The notes beneath the pieces were generated by a model that was not told the DNA's origin, did not search any database, and worked only from the letters and a program-made list of their open reading frames with translations. 9,634 bases of DNA, taken from the NCBI GenBank assembly GCA_947311745.1, contig CAMZLT010000204.1, positions 1 to 9,634 on the forward strand. Reading direction: 5' to 3'. Numbering within the stretch: position 1 is the first letter of the stretch; the number at the start of each line of letters is the position of its first letter. Source of the DNA: an uncultured Flavobacteriaceae bacterium (lineage in GTDB: Bacteria > Bacteroidota > Bacteroidia > Flavobacteriales > Flavobacteriaceae). Both the position numbers and the translations under genes were made by a program. Positions 1-5,883 of the stretch are shown one piece after another.

Positions 1-1089
1 CCTGCATCTACAGATTTTGTAACCTCTTTAACCTTATCTACTTTATCTAAAAACCCTGTTCATTCTACTTTTTACGATAAAGATAATACAGATGCATTAT
101 GGAATAATCACGTAGATTTAGCTCTTTGGGCTGATTATATGCTAATTGCTCCTGCAACAGCAAATACACTTTCAAAAATGGCAAACGGAACAAGTGATAA
201 CCTGTTATTAGCTTGTTATTTATCTGCCAAATGTCCTGTTTATTTTGCTCCAGCAATGGATTTAGATATGTATAAACATCCTAGTACTAACGTAAGTATT
301 AAATCGTTACAAAATTTTGGAAACATTTTAATTCCTGCTGCAAGTGGTGAATTAGCAAGCGGACTTTTTGGAGAAGGACGCATGGCAGAACCAGAAGATA
401 TTATCGCTTTTATGGAAAAAGATATTTTATCTAATTTACCATTAAAAGATACAACGGTTTTGATAACTGCAGGACCAACGTACGAAGATATAGATCCTGT
501 TCGGTTTATAGGAAATCGTTCTACAGGAAAGATGGGGTATGCTTTAGCGCATCAAGCGGCAAATTTAGGAGCAAAAGTAATTTTAATTTCTGGACCTTCT
601 CATGAAAAAATTACCCATTCGTTTATAAATTTAATTTCCGTTCGCTCTGCAGAGCAAATGTATAACGAAGTACATAATTTTTATAAAGATGTAGCTATTG
701 TAATCGCTTCAGCAGCAGTTGCAGATTATACACCAAAAACAGTAAGTAAAACAAAAATAAAGAAAAAGGAAGGTGAATTTGCAATACCATTAAAACGAAC
801 AAAAGATATTTTAGCTTCGTTAGGGAAAACGAAAGAAAAACAAATATTAGTAGGATTTGCTTTAGAAACCGATAACGAATTAGAAAATGCAAAAGCTAAA
901 TTAACTAGAAAAAATTTGGATTTTATTGTATTAAATTCCTTACAAGATAAAGGAGCAGGATTTGCTGGTAACACTAATAAAATTACAATTATCTCTAAAA
1001 ATAATCAAAAAGAATTTTCGTTAAAATCTAAAACCGAAGTAGCAAAAGATATTTTGGATGCTATTTTAGATAAAATAAATTTAGGGTAG
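1..1089 (+). CDS. coaBC: Bifunctional phosphopantothenoylcysteine decarboxylase / phosphopantothenate-cysteine ligase, 5'-truncated
   Basis: This cytoplasmic enzyme joins cysteine to 4'-phosphopantothenate (CoaB, C-terminal half) and decarboxylates the product to 4'-phosphopantetheine (CoaC, FMN-binding N-terminal half), two steps of coenzyme A synthesis. The reading frame is open from base 1, and the residues before the first ATG (base 139) are typical CoaC sequence (TLSTLSKNPVHS, then NNHVDLALWADYMLIAPATANT). The true start therefore lies upstream of the window and about 30-50 residues are missing. The CoaC part shows PAMDLDMYKHP and ELASGLFGEGRMAEP. The CoaB part shows AGPTYEDIDPVRFIGN with RSTGKMG, then AAVADYTP and the lysine-rich KTKIKKKEG nucleotide-site segment. 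Two CoaC positions differ from the E. coli enzyme: Asp at 259-261 where E. coli has Asn, and Ser at 358-360 where E. coli has Cys. I believe both are common in Bacteroidetes. The next gene follows on the same strand after 57 bases. Confidence 0.96.
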   Translation, partial: PASTDFVTSLTLSTLSKNPVHSTFYDKDNTDALWNNHVDLALWADYMLIAPATANTLSKMANGTSDNLLLACYLSAKCPVYFAPAMDLDMYKHPSTNVSIKSLQNFGNILIPAASGELASGLFGEGRMAEPEDIIAFMEKDILSNLPLKDTTVLITAGPTYEDIDPVRFIGNRSTGKMGYALAHQAANLGAKVILISGPSHEKITHSFINLISVRSAEQMYNEVHNFYKDVAIVIASAAVADYTPKTVSKTKIKKKEGEFAIPLKRTKDILASLGKTKEKQILVGFALETDNELENAKAKLTRKNLDFIVLNSLQDKGAGFAGNTNKITIISKNNQKEFSLKSKTEVAKDILDAILDKINLG

Positions 1090-1146
1090 TAATAATATAT
1101 AGCTAGTTCAATCGTTTTTACTATATTGCACCATAATACAACAAAA

Positions 1147-2034
1147 ATGCGTAAAATATTTTTTTTAATACTTCTTATTTTTGGTTTTTATAGCCAAGCT
1201 CAAGAATTGGATTGCATCGTTACTATAAATCACGATAAAGTGCGAAGTTCTAATGACCAGATTTATAAAACTTTAGAAAAAGCAGTAACAGATTATATAA
1301 ATAATACTGCATTTACTAAAAAGCAATATAAAAAACAAGAAAAAGTAAAATGTGCTTTAACCTTTAATATTACCGATCAACCTGCAAACGATCAATTTAA
1401 AGGAAGTTTACAAATACAAGTCTTGCGTCCTGTTTATAATTCCACTTACGAATCGCCAATACTAAATTTAAGCGATTTAGATTTATCTTTTCAGTACGAA
1501 GAATTTCAACCATTAATTTTTAACAGTTCTAGTTTTGAATCGAATCTTACTTCTATTTTAACTTTTTATGCGTATATTATTTTAGGAGTTGATGACGATA
1601 CTTTTGCATTAAACGGTGGTACAGAAAATTTAAAAAAAGCCGAAGAAGTAATGCTTGTTGCACAGCAAGGAGGTTATAAAGGTTGGAAACAATTAGATGG
1701 TAATAAGACACGTTATCAATTAATTGATAATCTTTTAAATAATAGTTATAAAAATTTTCGTTCTACAATGTACAAATACCATCGTATCGGTTTGGATGGC
1801 ATGTCAAAAGATAATGTACAAGCAAAAAAAGATATCTCTAATGCAATTATGCATTTAAAATATATTTATTCTAAAAGACCAACTGCATATTTATTACGTG
1901 TATTTATCGATACCAAACAAGATGAAATTACCTCTATTTTTAAGGATGGACCAAAAATTAATATTGTCGGTTTACAAGAAATGTTAATGCGTGTATATCC
2001 TGCAAAATCTACTATTTGGGCAAAATTACGCTAG
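1147..2034 (+). CDS. porD: DUF4835 family protein, probable type IX secretion system protein PorD
   Basis: This is a secreted or periplasmic protein of the DUF4835 family, which annotation pipelines now often name PorD, a type IX secretion component; its biochemical role is not well defined. I recognise the family from ELDCIVTINHDKV just after the signal peptide, the following K-tLEKAVTDYINNT segment, and the conserved WKQLDGNKTRYQLIDNLLNN and YPAKSTIW segments near the C-terminus. An in-frame ATG exists at 1126, but the start at 1147 is preferred. It gives MRKIFFLILLIFGFYSQAQ, a clean Sec signal peptide with cleavage after AQ, whereas the upstream start would add seven polar residues. The product is 295 aa, normal for the family. 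It follows coaBC, the arrangement I remember from many Flavobacteriaceae, where recN is usually next. Here recN is absent and the next gene is convergent. Confidence 0.82.
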   Translation: MRKIFFLILLIFGFYSQAQELDCIVTINHDKVRSSNDQIYKTLEKAVTDYINNTAFTKKQYKKQEKVKCALTFNITDQPANDQFKGSLQIQVLRPVYNSTYESPILNLSDLDLSFQYEEFQPLIFNSSSFESNLTSILTFYAYIILGVDDDTFALNGGTENLKKAEEVMLVAQQGGYKGWKQLDGNKTRYQLIDNLLNNSYKNFRSTMYKYHRIGLDGMSKDNVQAKKDISNAIMHLKYIYSKRPTAYLLRVFIDTKQDEITSIFKDGPKINIVGLQEMLMRVYPAKSTIWAKLR

Positions 2035-2100
2035 TTTAACCGCAAAAATTCATGAAATTAGCTTTGTTTAGATGTAGAGCAGATGAATAAAGATAATTTC

Positions 2101-2148
2101 AAACTCCCCAAAATTTGGGTATTATTAAATTGCAAAATAGGGGTTTTT
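2101..2148. terminator. Weak candidate terminator between convergent genes
   Basis: The 172-bp gap between the convergent porD and glycosyltransferase genes holds a short palindrome, CCCAAAATTTGGG (2107-2119). It also holds a possible longer pairing of CCCC (2106-2109) with GGGG (2140-2143), followed by five T on the plus strand. The pairing is imperfect, so this is only the best candidate for ending porD transcription. A second small inverted pair, GAATTTT/AAAATTC (2195-2215), overlaps the stop codon of the minus-strand gene and lacks a T-run. Confidence 0.3.
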
Positions 2149-2206
2149 AAAAATTGATTTACTGGGTTTTAATTGAAAATAATAATACAGTGGTGAATTT
2201 TTAGGG

Positions 2207-3364
2207 TTAAAATTCAAGAACTGTTCCTTTACTGTTATTACTATCACTACCAATAAGATAGTTGCAATTTTTTGGTATAAACCTAAATAAAAGTTCGTTA
2301 TTTTTTAATTTTTGTATTGTAGTGATAATTACTTCATTTGTAATGGAATTATTATCGAAAATAAGCAAACAATTTTTATAATTTTTAATTTCCGAAGGCA
2401 TGATTTCTTTATGGAAAACAGCTAATTCTAAATTTAATTTAGTTTTTAATTTAGCAAACGTACTTCCATTTTTACCAATATATATAAACGTATTTGGTTT
2501 TTGAATTGGTAAATTTTTCTTTTGTAATTGAAAGGTTTTAAAAAATAGTAAAATTTGAATTCCGATTTTGGTTGCTATATCTAAAAAAGGATTTATAGTA
2601 AAATGTTTATCGTAAAAAATATGCATTGCACCATAAAAACGCTTTAAATATTTTTTATCTTTTGTAGTACTTTCACCTTTGTAATGAATGGTTTGTACTT
2701 TAGGAAAGTAAAAATTATCGTATCCCTTTTTAAGAATTTTATAACTTAAATCAATATCCTCACCATACATAAAATAATCCTCATCAAAACCATTTACTTC
2801 GTTATAGACATTCTTTTTTATTAGCATAAAAGCTCCTACAAGTACCGAAACTTTTCCTGTTTCGTTTTCTTTTATATGTGTAGCGTAATAGGTTTCTAAT
2901 CCTTTTTTAGGAAAACCTAAAATTTTGCTTAACGATACTTTTGGTGTTGGAACGCCTCTTTTACTTTCTGGTAGAAAAGTACCTGTTCCATCGATTAATT
3001 TTGTGCCTAATGCTCCGAATTTAGCTTGTTTTTCGGCAAAATTTAAAATTTCAGTAAACGTATTTTCCGATACTACAGTATCTGGATTTAAAATCAACAC
3101 ATATTTTCCTTTTGCAATAGCAACTCCTTGGTTATTTGCAGTAGAAAAACCAGTGTTTTTTTTGTTTGCAATTAAAATAACATTTTTAAAAGTAGATTTT
3201 ATCATTTCACAACTACCATCATCCGAATTATTATCTACTACGATAATTTCGGAAGAAATATCTTTACTAGCATCTAATACACTTAAAACACACTGTTTTA
3301 AAAAAGGAGCGACCTTGTAATTTACAATAATTATGGATAGTTGTATGTTGTTTTCTTTTGGCAA
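2207..3364 (-). CDS. Glycosyltransferase family 2 protein with a C-terminal extension
   Basis: This is a GT-A fold glycosyltransferase that likely moves a sugar from a nucleotide sugar onto a surface polysaccharide or lipid carrier; donor and acceptor cannot be told. Residues 8 to about 235 form the GT2 domain: LSIIIVNYK at the first strand, VVDNNSDDGS (42-51) for nucleotide binding, ILNPDT (91-96) at the DxD-type metal site position, and YGEDIDLSYK (200-209) with the acidic catalytic-base region. HYKGEST (227-233) follows and resembles the rhamnosyltransferase-like WbbL group. Residues 262-280 include a hydrophobic stretch (IQILLFFKTF) that may touch the membrane. The last 100 residues (from about 285) look like a small alpha/beta domain, with strands such as NTFIYIG and CLLIFDNN, that I do not recognise. 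The gene starts 5 bases after recR ends, so the two are probably cotranscribed. The start MPKENNIQLS is the only sensible one before the first strand. Confidence 0.9.
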   Translation of the reverse strand: MPKENNIQLSIIIVNYKVAPFLKQCVLSVLDASKDISSEIIVVDNNSDDGSCEMIKSTFKNVILIANKKNTGFSTANNQGVAIAKGKYVLILNPDTVVSENTFTEILNFAEKQAKFGALGTKLIDGTGTFLPESKRGVPTPKVSLSKILGFPKKGLETYYATHIKENETGKVSVLVGAFMLIKKNVYNEVNGFDEDYFMYGEDIDLSYKILKKGYDNFYFPKVQTIHYKGESTTKDKKYLKRFYGAMHIFYDKHFTINPFLDIATKIGIQILLFFKTFQLQKKNLPIQKPNTFIYIGKNGSTFAKLKTKLNLELAVFHKEIMPSEIKNYKNCLLIFDNNSITNEVIITTIQKLKNNELLFRFIPKNCNYLIGSDSNNSKGTVLEF

Positions 3365-3369
3365 ATTAC

Positions 3370-3987
3370 TTACATTTTTAAACTATTTTCAAACGGAATT
3401 CGATGTAAAATACTTCTACCAAGTGTAATTTCATCTGCATATTCTAATTCATCACCAACCGAAATTCCTCTAGCAATAGTTGATATTTTTATGCCGTAAT
3501 TTTCAATTTGTTTAAAAATATAAAAATTTGTAGTATCACCTTCCATAGTAGAACTTAATGCAAAAATAATTTCTTTTACAGTGCCAGATTTTACTTTATT
3601 TATTAAACTTTCTATATTTAAATGATGAGGGCCGACGCCTTCGATTGGTGAAATTTTCCCTCCTAAAACATGGTATAAACCTTTAAATTGTGCTGTGTTT
3701 TCTATTGCCATCACATCACGAACATCTTCCACTACACAAATAATTTCGGAATTTCGTTTTTTATTTGAACAGATTTCACAAATTGCCACATCGGAAATAT
3801 TATGGCAATTGGTACAAAATTTTATATCATTTCGCATAGCGATAAGTGCTTTGGATAGATATTCGGTTTGTTCTTTTGGTCTGTTTAGTAAGTGTAAAAC
3901 CAAACGCAATGCCGAGCGTTTACCAATACCTGGCAATTGCGAAACTTCGTTTACGGCATTTTCTAAAATTTTAGACGAAAAATTCAT
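3370..3987 (-). CDS. recR: Recombination mediator protein RecR
   Basis: RecR works with RecO (and RecF) to load RecA onto single-stranded DNA coated with SSB at gaps during recombinational repair; it forms a ring-shaped clamp in the cytoplasm. The 205-aa length is normal. The domain order is complete: helix-hairpin-helix LPGIGKRSALRLVLHLL (residues 18-34), a four-cysteine zinc finger at C58, C61, C70 and C73 (CTNCHNISDVAICEIC), then the Toprim domain with VVEDVRDVMAIE (85-96). The conserved YHVLGGKISPIEGVGP (105-120) and the C-terminal ARGISVGDELEYAD with LGRSILHR are also present. It is the first gene of a minus-strand pair with the glycosyltransferase. On the minus strand, TACATTTG (3999 down to 3992) fits the Bacteroidetes -7 element TAnnTTTG. 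It lies only four bases before the ATG, so if used it would make a nearly leaderless transcript; no -33 element is visible. Confidence 0.97.
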   Translation of the reverse strand: MNFSSKILENAVNEVSQLPGIGKRSALRLVLHLLNRPKEQTEYLSKALIAMRNDIKFCTNCHNISDVAICEICSNKKRNSEIICVVEDVRDVMAIENTAQFKGLYHVLGGKISPIEGVGPHHLNIESLINKVKSGTVKEIIFALSSTMEGDTTNFYIFKQIENYGIKISTIARGISVGDELEYADEITLGRSILHRIPFENSLKM

Positions 3988-4376
3988 GCAACAAATGTAC
4001 GGATATTTGTTAATTATTTTTGTTACTTTGTTTTATCATTTTAGAAATGTTTTTTGTAGGCTTAAAACATTGTAACCTGCATTATTCATACAATTTAATT
4101 TAGGAGTTAAAAACTACAAAAATTGACTATTTGATGAATTTCAACCACTTTGCATCAATTTATTGATAATTTACAAGCTGTTTTTGAACTATTTTTTTGA
4201 GTAAAACGCTATTTTATGAGAACAAGACATACCAATATCGAACTTGTTATCTTTTATCAAAACGGCAAGCTTTATTGTGTAATTAAATGTACTGTTCGAT
4301 AATTTAGAATAAATTTAGAAAATATTTTTATAAGTTTATGTTTTCGCTCTAATTTTTCAAATAAAATCAAAAAACC

Positions 4377-4398
4377 ATCAGAACTAATCTGTTCTGAT
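4377..4398. other. Hairpin, possible minus-strand terminator
   Basis: ATCAGAAC and GTTCTGAT pair perfectly around a six-base loop (TAATCT). Read on the minus strand, the stem is followed by GGTTTTTTG, so it could stop transcripts coming leftwards. No minus-strand gene is visible to its right, so its role is unclear. On the plus strand it is followed by A-rich sequence and would not terminate. Confidence 0.4.
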
Positions 4399-4587
4399 AA
4401 AAAATCTAATAAAATTAATTTGTTTACAACAACTACTAAAAATTAATAATATGCCAAAAATGAATAAGCAGATATTTGTTTTTTTGTATATGTTTTTTAC
4501 ATACTTTAAGGGTGAATATTTAATCATTAAATTTTTAAGAATTCCAGCAAACTATAGTAAATTAGTTTGTGTTTAATTTGATATGAT

Positions 4588-4608
4588 GTAGATTTTACAA
4601 AAATCTAC
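4588..4608. other. Perfect 9-bp stem hairpin upstream of the peptide locus
   Basis: GTAGATTTT and AAAATCTAC pair perfectly around the loop ACA. No T-run follows on either strand, so a terminator is unlikely. It lies about 145 bases before the first peptide gene and may be part of a 5' leader or a protein-binding site. Confidence 0.35.
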
Positions 4609-4631
4609 CATAACATAACGTTGCAATGTTT

Positions 4632-4652
4632 AGACCTAAAACCACAAGGTCT
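4632..4652. other. Small hairpin upstream of the peptide locus
   Basis: AGACCT (4632-4637) and AGGTCT (4647-4652) form a six-base stem with a nine-base loop. Just before it, AACGTTGCAATGTT (4617-4630) is a near-palindrome with one mismatch. Both are short and could be chance in AT-rich DNA. Confidence 0.25.
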
Positions 4653-4681
4653 TTAAAGTAAATGTGGAATTTTATTAACTA

Positions 4682-4735
4682 GTAAATACTATTTACAATT
4701 TTTAAAAAAAACACAACTTTGTAAATATATTTACA
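4682..4735. promoter_or_regulatory. Two GTAAAT/ATTTAC palindromes before the first peptide gene, possible operator pair
   Basis: Site 1 is GTAAAT-ACT-ATTTAC (4682-4696). Site 2 is the 16-base perfect palindrome TGTAAATATATTTACA (4720-4735). They share the arms GTAAAT and ATTTAC and their centres are about 38.5 bases apart. A further AGTAAAT half-site lies at 4657-4663. Site 2 ends 16 bases before the start codon, so a bound dimer there would overlap the transcription start region. CAACTTTG (4714-4721) resembles the Bacteroidetes -7 element TAnnTTTG but lacks its first T, and no good -33 element is visible. The palindromes are seen directly; an operator function is inferred. Confidence 0.45.
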
Positions 4736-4821
4736 CAAATACTTTTTTAATATGAAAAAAATAGTTAGTTTAGTGCTGTTAACAGGTATGTTAACGCTAA
4801 TGAGTTTTGGTAGAGCACAAG
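4723..4821 (+). repeat. 99-bp direct repeat, copy 1 (upstream region plus signal-peptide codons)
   Basis: This segment matches 5785-5883 without gaps and with five mismatches. It begins 29 bases before the start codon, inside the second palindrome, and ends at codon 24, just after the signal peptide. Past that point the two peptide genes no longer align at the DNA level. Confidence 0.95.
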
Positions 4822-4964
4822 AAGAAGATTGCTTTGATGGAGCTACAAGAGCTGCAGATTATGTTTTATCAAATGGAGGAACTCAATCACAGGCAGATTC
4901 AAGATTTCATGATTATTTTGAAGTATGTTCAGAGTGTCAGGGCTTTATGGTTATTCAACTTTAA
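4752..4964 (+). CDS. Small secreted cysteine-containing peptide, 70 aa (family member 1)
   Basis: I do not recognise this family. Residues 1-23 are a Sec signal peptide: MKK, then a hydrophobic core (IVSLVLLTGMLTLMSFG), then R-A-Q with likely cleavage after AQ, leaving a mature peptide of about 47 residues rich in acidic side chains. Cysteines are at 27, 59 and 62. Residues 27-59 share a pattern with the second peptide (residues 51-84): C-F-x-x-A, A-D, N then G-G, F-x-D, and a closing C. The pair C27/C59 could form a disulfide in the periplasm. The extra S-E-C at 60-62 is unique to this copy. The gene is followed after only nine bases by the GLPGLI gene, so the two are probably cotranscribed and translationally linked. 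The identical start region of the second copy supports the start codon. It could be a secreted signal, toxin-like peptide, or partner of the GLPGLI protein; nothing here decides. Confidence 0.8.
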   Translation: MKKIVSLVLLTGMLTLMSFGRAQEEDCFDGATRAADYVLSNGGTQSQADSRFHDYFEVCSECQGFMVIQL

Positions 4965-4973
4965 AACAAACAA

Positions 4974-5714
4974 ATGAAAAAATATAGAATTGTTTTATTA
5001 ATCCTTATAGTGTCTTTAAATTTAGGTTTTTCACAAAATCATAAAAAAGGTGTGGTTATTTATAGTGTTAAACCAATTCCTATTGTAAAATTAGACGAAA
5101 AATTGAAAAATAAGGATATTGAGATGTATCGATTTTTTAAAAAATCTCAAGAAAAAATAGAAAAAGCTTCCCAGTTTATTGAATATAAATTAAAATTTAA
5201 TAATAAAAATTCTCTTTTTTTTATAAATGAAATTTTAGAAAATGACTACGGAAACGGTGCTAGATATTTTGATATTGGAAAAATATATACCTTTTCTAAT
5301 GCAAGAATCCATGAAAAAACTCAGTATGGTTCAAAATTTTTAATTACAAGTAATTTATCTAACGTTAAATGGAAAATAACAAATAAAACTAAATTAATAG
5401 GAAAATATGAATGCTTCAAGGCTACAACAATTAAAAAAATTAGTAATCTTAAAGGTACATTTTATAGAAATATATCTGCATGGTATTGTCCTGAAATTCC
5501 GATTCCATTTGGACCTATGGGATATGGAAATTTACCTGGATTAATAATGGAATTAGATATTGATAAAATGGGAATTTATACAATGAAAGAAATTATTTTA
5601 AATACAAAAGATAAAATAGTGATTAATAAGCCAACAAAAGGAAAAATAGTAACAGAGAAAGAATTTGACAAAATCGGAATGAAAATTCATCAAAACAGAT
5701 TAAATGCACGATAA
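4974..5714 (+). CDS. GLPGLI family protein, unit 1 (246 aa)
   Basis: GLPGLI proteins (TIGR01200 type) are exported Bacteroidetes proteins of unknown function, often found beside TonB-dependent receptors. A signal peptide ends at about residue 21 (MKKYRIVLLILIVSLNLGFSQ). The central part holds KWKITNKTKLIGKYECFKATT (split here: W133, C147), AWYCPEIP (169-176, C172) and the name motif as GNLPGLI at 185-191, so the first residues of the motif read N-L-P instead of G-L-P. C147 and C172 are kept in the second family copy and could pair. The length is normal. It sits between the secreted peptide gene and the remnant of a receptor signal sequence, mirroring the second unit, where the intact receptor follows. 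No transmembrane segment other than the signal peptide is seen, so the product is periplasmic or surface-exposed. Confidence 0.88.
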   Translation: MKKYRIVLLILIVSLNLGFSQNHKKGVVIYSVKPIPIVKLDEKLKNKDIEMYRFFKKSQEKIEKASQFIEYKLKFNNKNSLFFINEILENDYGNGARYFDIGKIYTFSNARIHEKTQYGSKFLITSNLSNVKWKITNKTKLIGKYECFKATTIKKISNLKGTFYRNISAWYCPEIPIPFGPMGYGNLPGLIMELDIDKMGIYTMKEIILNTKDKIVINKPTKGKIVTEKEFDKIGMKIHQNRLNAR

Positions 5715-5717
5715 GGT

Positions 5718-5804
5718 ATTATATTACTAAAGCAATTCTATATTTTAATCCTGTTATTCTTAACAGGATTTTTCACTAATACACAAATATATTTACACAA
5801 ATAA
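5718..5804 (+). pseudogene. Relic of a TonB-dependent receptor signal sequence
   Basis: Bases 5748-5787 align without gaps to codons 12-25 of the intact receptor (6916-6955) with 34 of 40 identical, and all six differences are transitions. Read in that frame the relic gives ILLFLTGFFTNTQ, against ILLLLAGFFTNAQ in the receptor. The frame is open upstream to just after the GLPGLI stop (LLKQFYILILL...) but has no ATG now; ATA at 5721 may be the decayed start. After 5787 the match stops, the sequence turns into the upstream repeat of the second peptide gene, and the frame ends at TAA 5802-5804. It occupies the position the receptor gene has in unit 2, so I infer that a receptor gene was deleted here. 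The unbroken match at codon level makes chance unlikely. Confidence 0.7.
5747..5773 (+). terminator. Rho-independent terminator-like hairpin after GLPGLI gene 1
   Basis: AATCCTGTTA (5747-5756) and TAACAGGATT (5761-5770) pair perfectly around TTCT, with T5769-5773 as a five-base T-run. It stands 32 bases after the GLPGLI stop and would end the first unit. The same sequence is the receptor signal-sequence relic, so the terminator was once, or also, coding. The equivalent place in the live receptor gene folds similarly. Confidence 0.6.
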
Positions 5805-5883
5805 TTTTTTAATATGAAAAAAATAGTTAGTTTAGTCCTGTTAACAGGTATGTTAACGCTGATGAGTTTTGGTAGAATACAAG
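5785..5883 (+). repeat. 99-bp direct repeat, copy 2 (upstream region plus signal-peptide codons)
   Basis: This is the partner of 4723-4821: same length, no gaps, five mismatches. Within the coding part, two differences are silent (GTG/GTC and CTA/CTG) and the last two change A-to-I at residue 22. Left of 5785 the copies differ: copy 2 reads CAC where copy 1 has TGT, so the left arm of the palindrome TGTAAATATATTTACA is broken. The sequence left of the repeat is the receptor relic, and the two overlap by AAA (5785-5787), a possible microhomology join. Confidence 0.95.

Larger units (their letters stand above)
3988..4751. other. 764-bp intergenic region without a convincing gene
   Basis: This stretch separates the divergent recR and the secreted-peptide locus and is far longer than other gaps here. 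I see no tRNA or recognisable RNA. Small open frames exist: a C-terminal-looking fragment ending at 4200 (translated LHQFIDNLQAVFELFF), a 28-codon frame from 4216, and a 41-codon frame from 4451 to 4576 (MPKMNKQIFVFLYMFF...) with no clear ribosome site. The first two might be insertion-sequence debris, but I cannot place them in a family. Hairpins at 4377-4398, 4588-4608 and 4632-4652 and two palindromes at 4682-4735 are listed separately. They cluster towards the peptide gene, suggesting that the right half is regulatory. Confidence 0.6.

Noticed and set aside
1126..1146. Upstream ATG for the DUF4835 gene
   Set aside because: Starting there puts seven polar residues before a clean signal peptide; the ATG at 1147 gives the expected N-terminus.
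2925..3320. 131-codon plus-strand frame opposite the glycosyltransferase
   Set aside because: It lies wholly inside a well-supported GT2 gene on the other strand and its translation has no family features; it is an antisense shadow.
3695..4075. 126-codon plus-strand frame opposite recR
   Set aside because: It covers the recR zinc finger and helix-hairpin-helix codons in antisense and has no recognisable domain.
4451..4576. 41-codon open frame starting MPKMNKQIFVFLYMFF
   Set aside because: It is short, AT-driven, and lacks a clear ribosome site, a signal-peptide cleavage motif or similarity to the neighbouring peptides. It may be real, but nothing supports it beyond an open frame.
4617..4652. 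attC-like or integron-like arrangement around TAACGTT and the AGACCT/AGGTCT hairpin
   Set aside because: There is no pair of matching core sites with the expected spacing, no repeat of the element and no integrase in the window.
4723..5883. CRISPR or other repeat array
   Set aside because: There are only two copies, more than 1 kb apart, and each coincides with a gene start and signal peptide.
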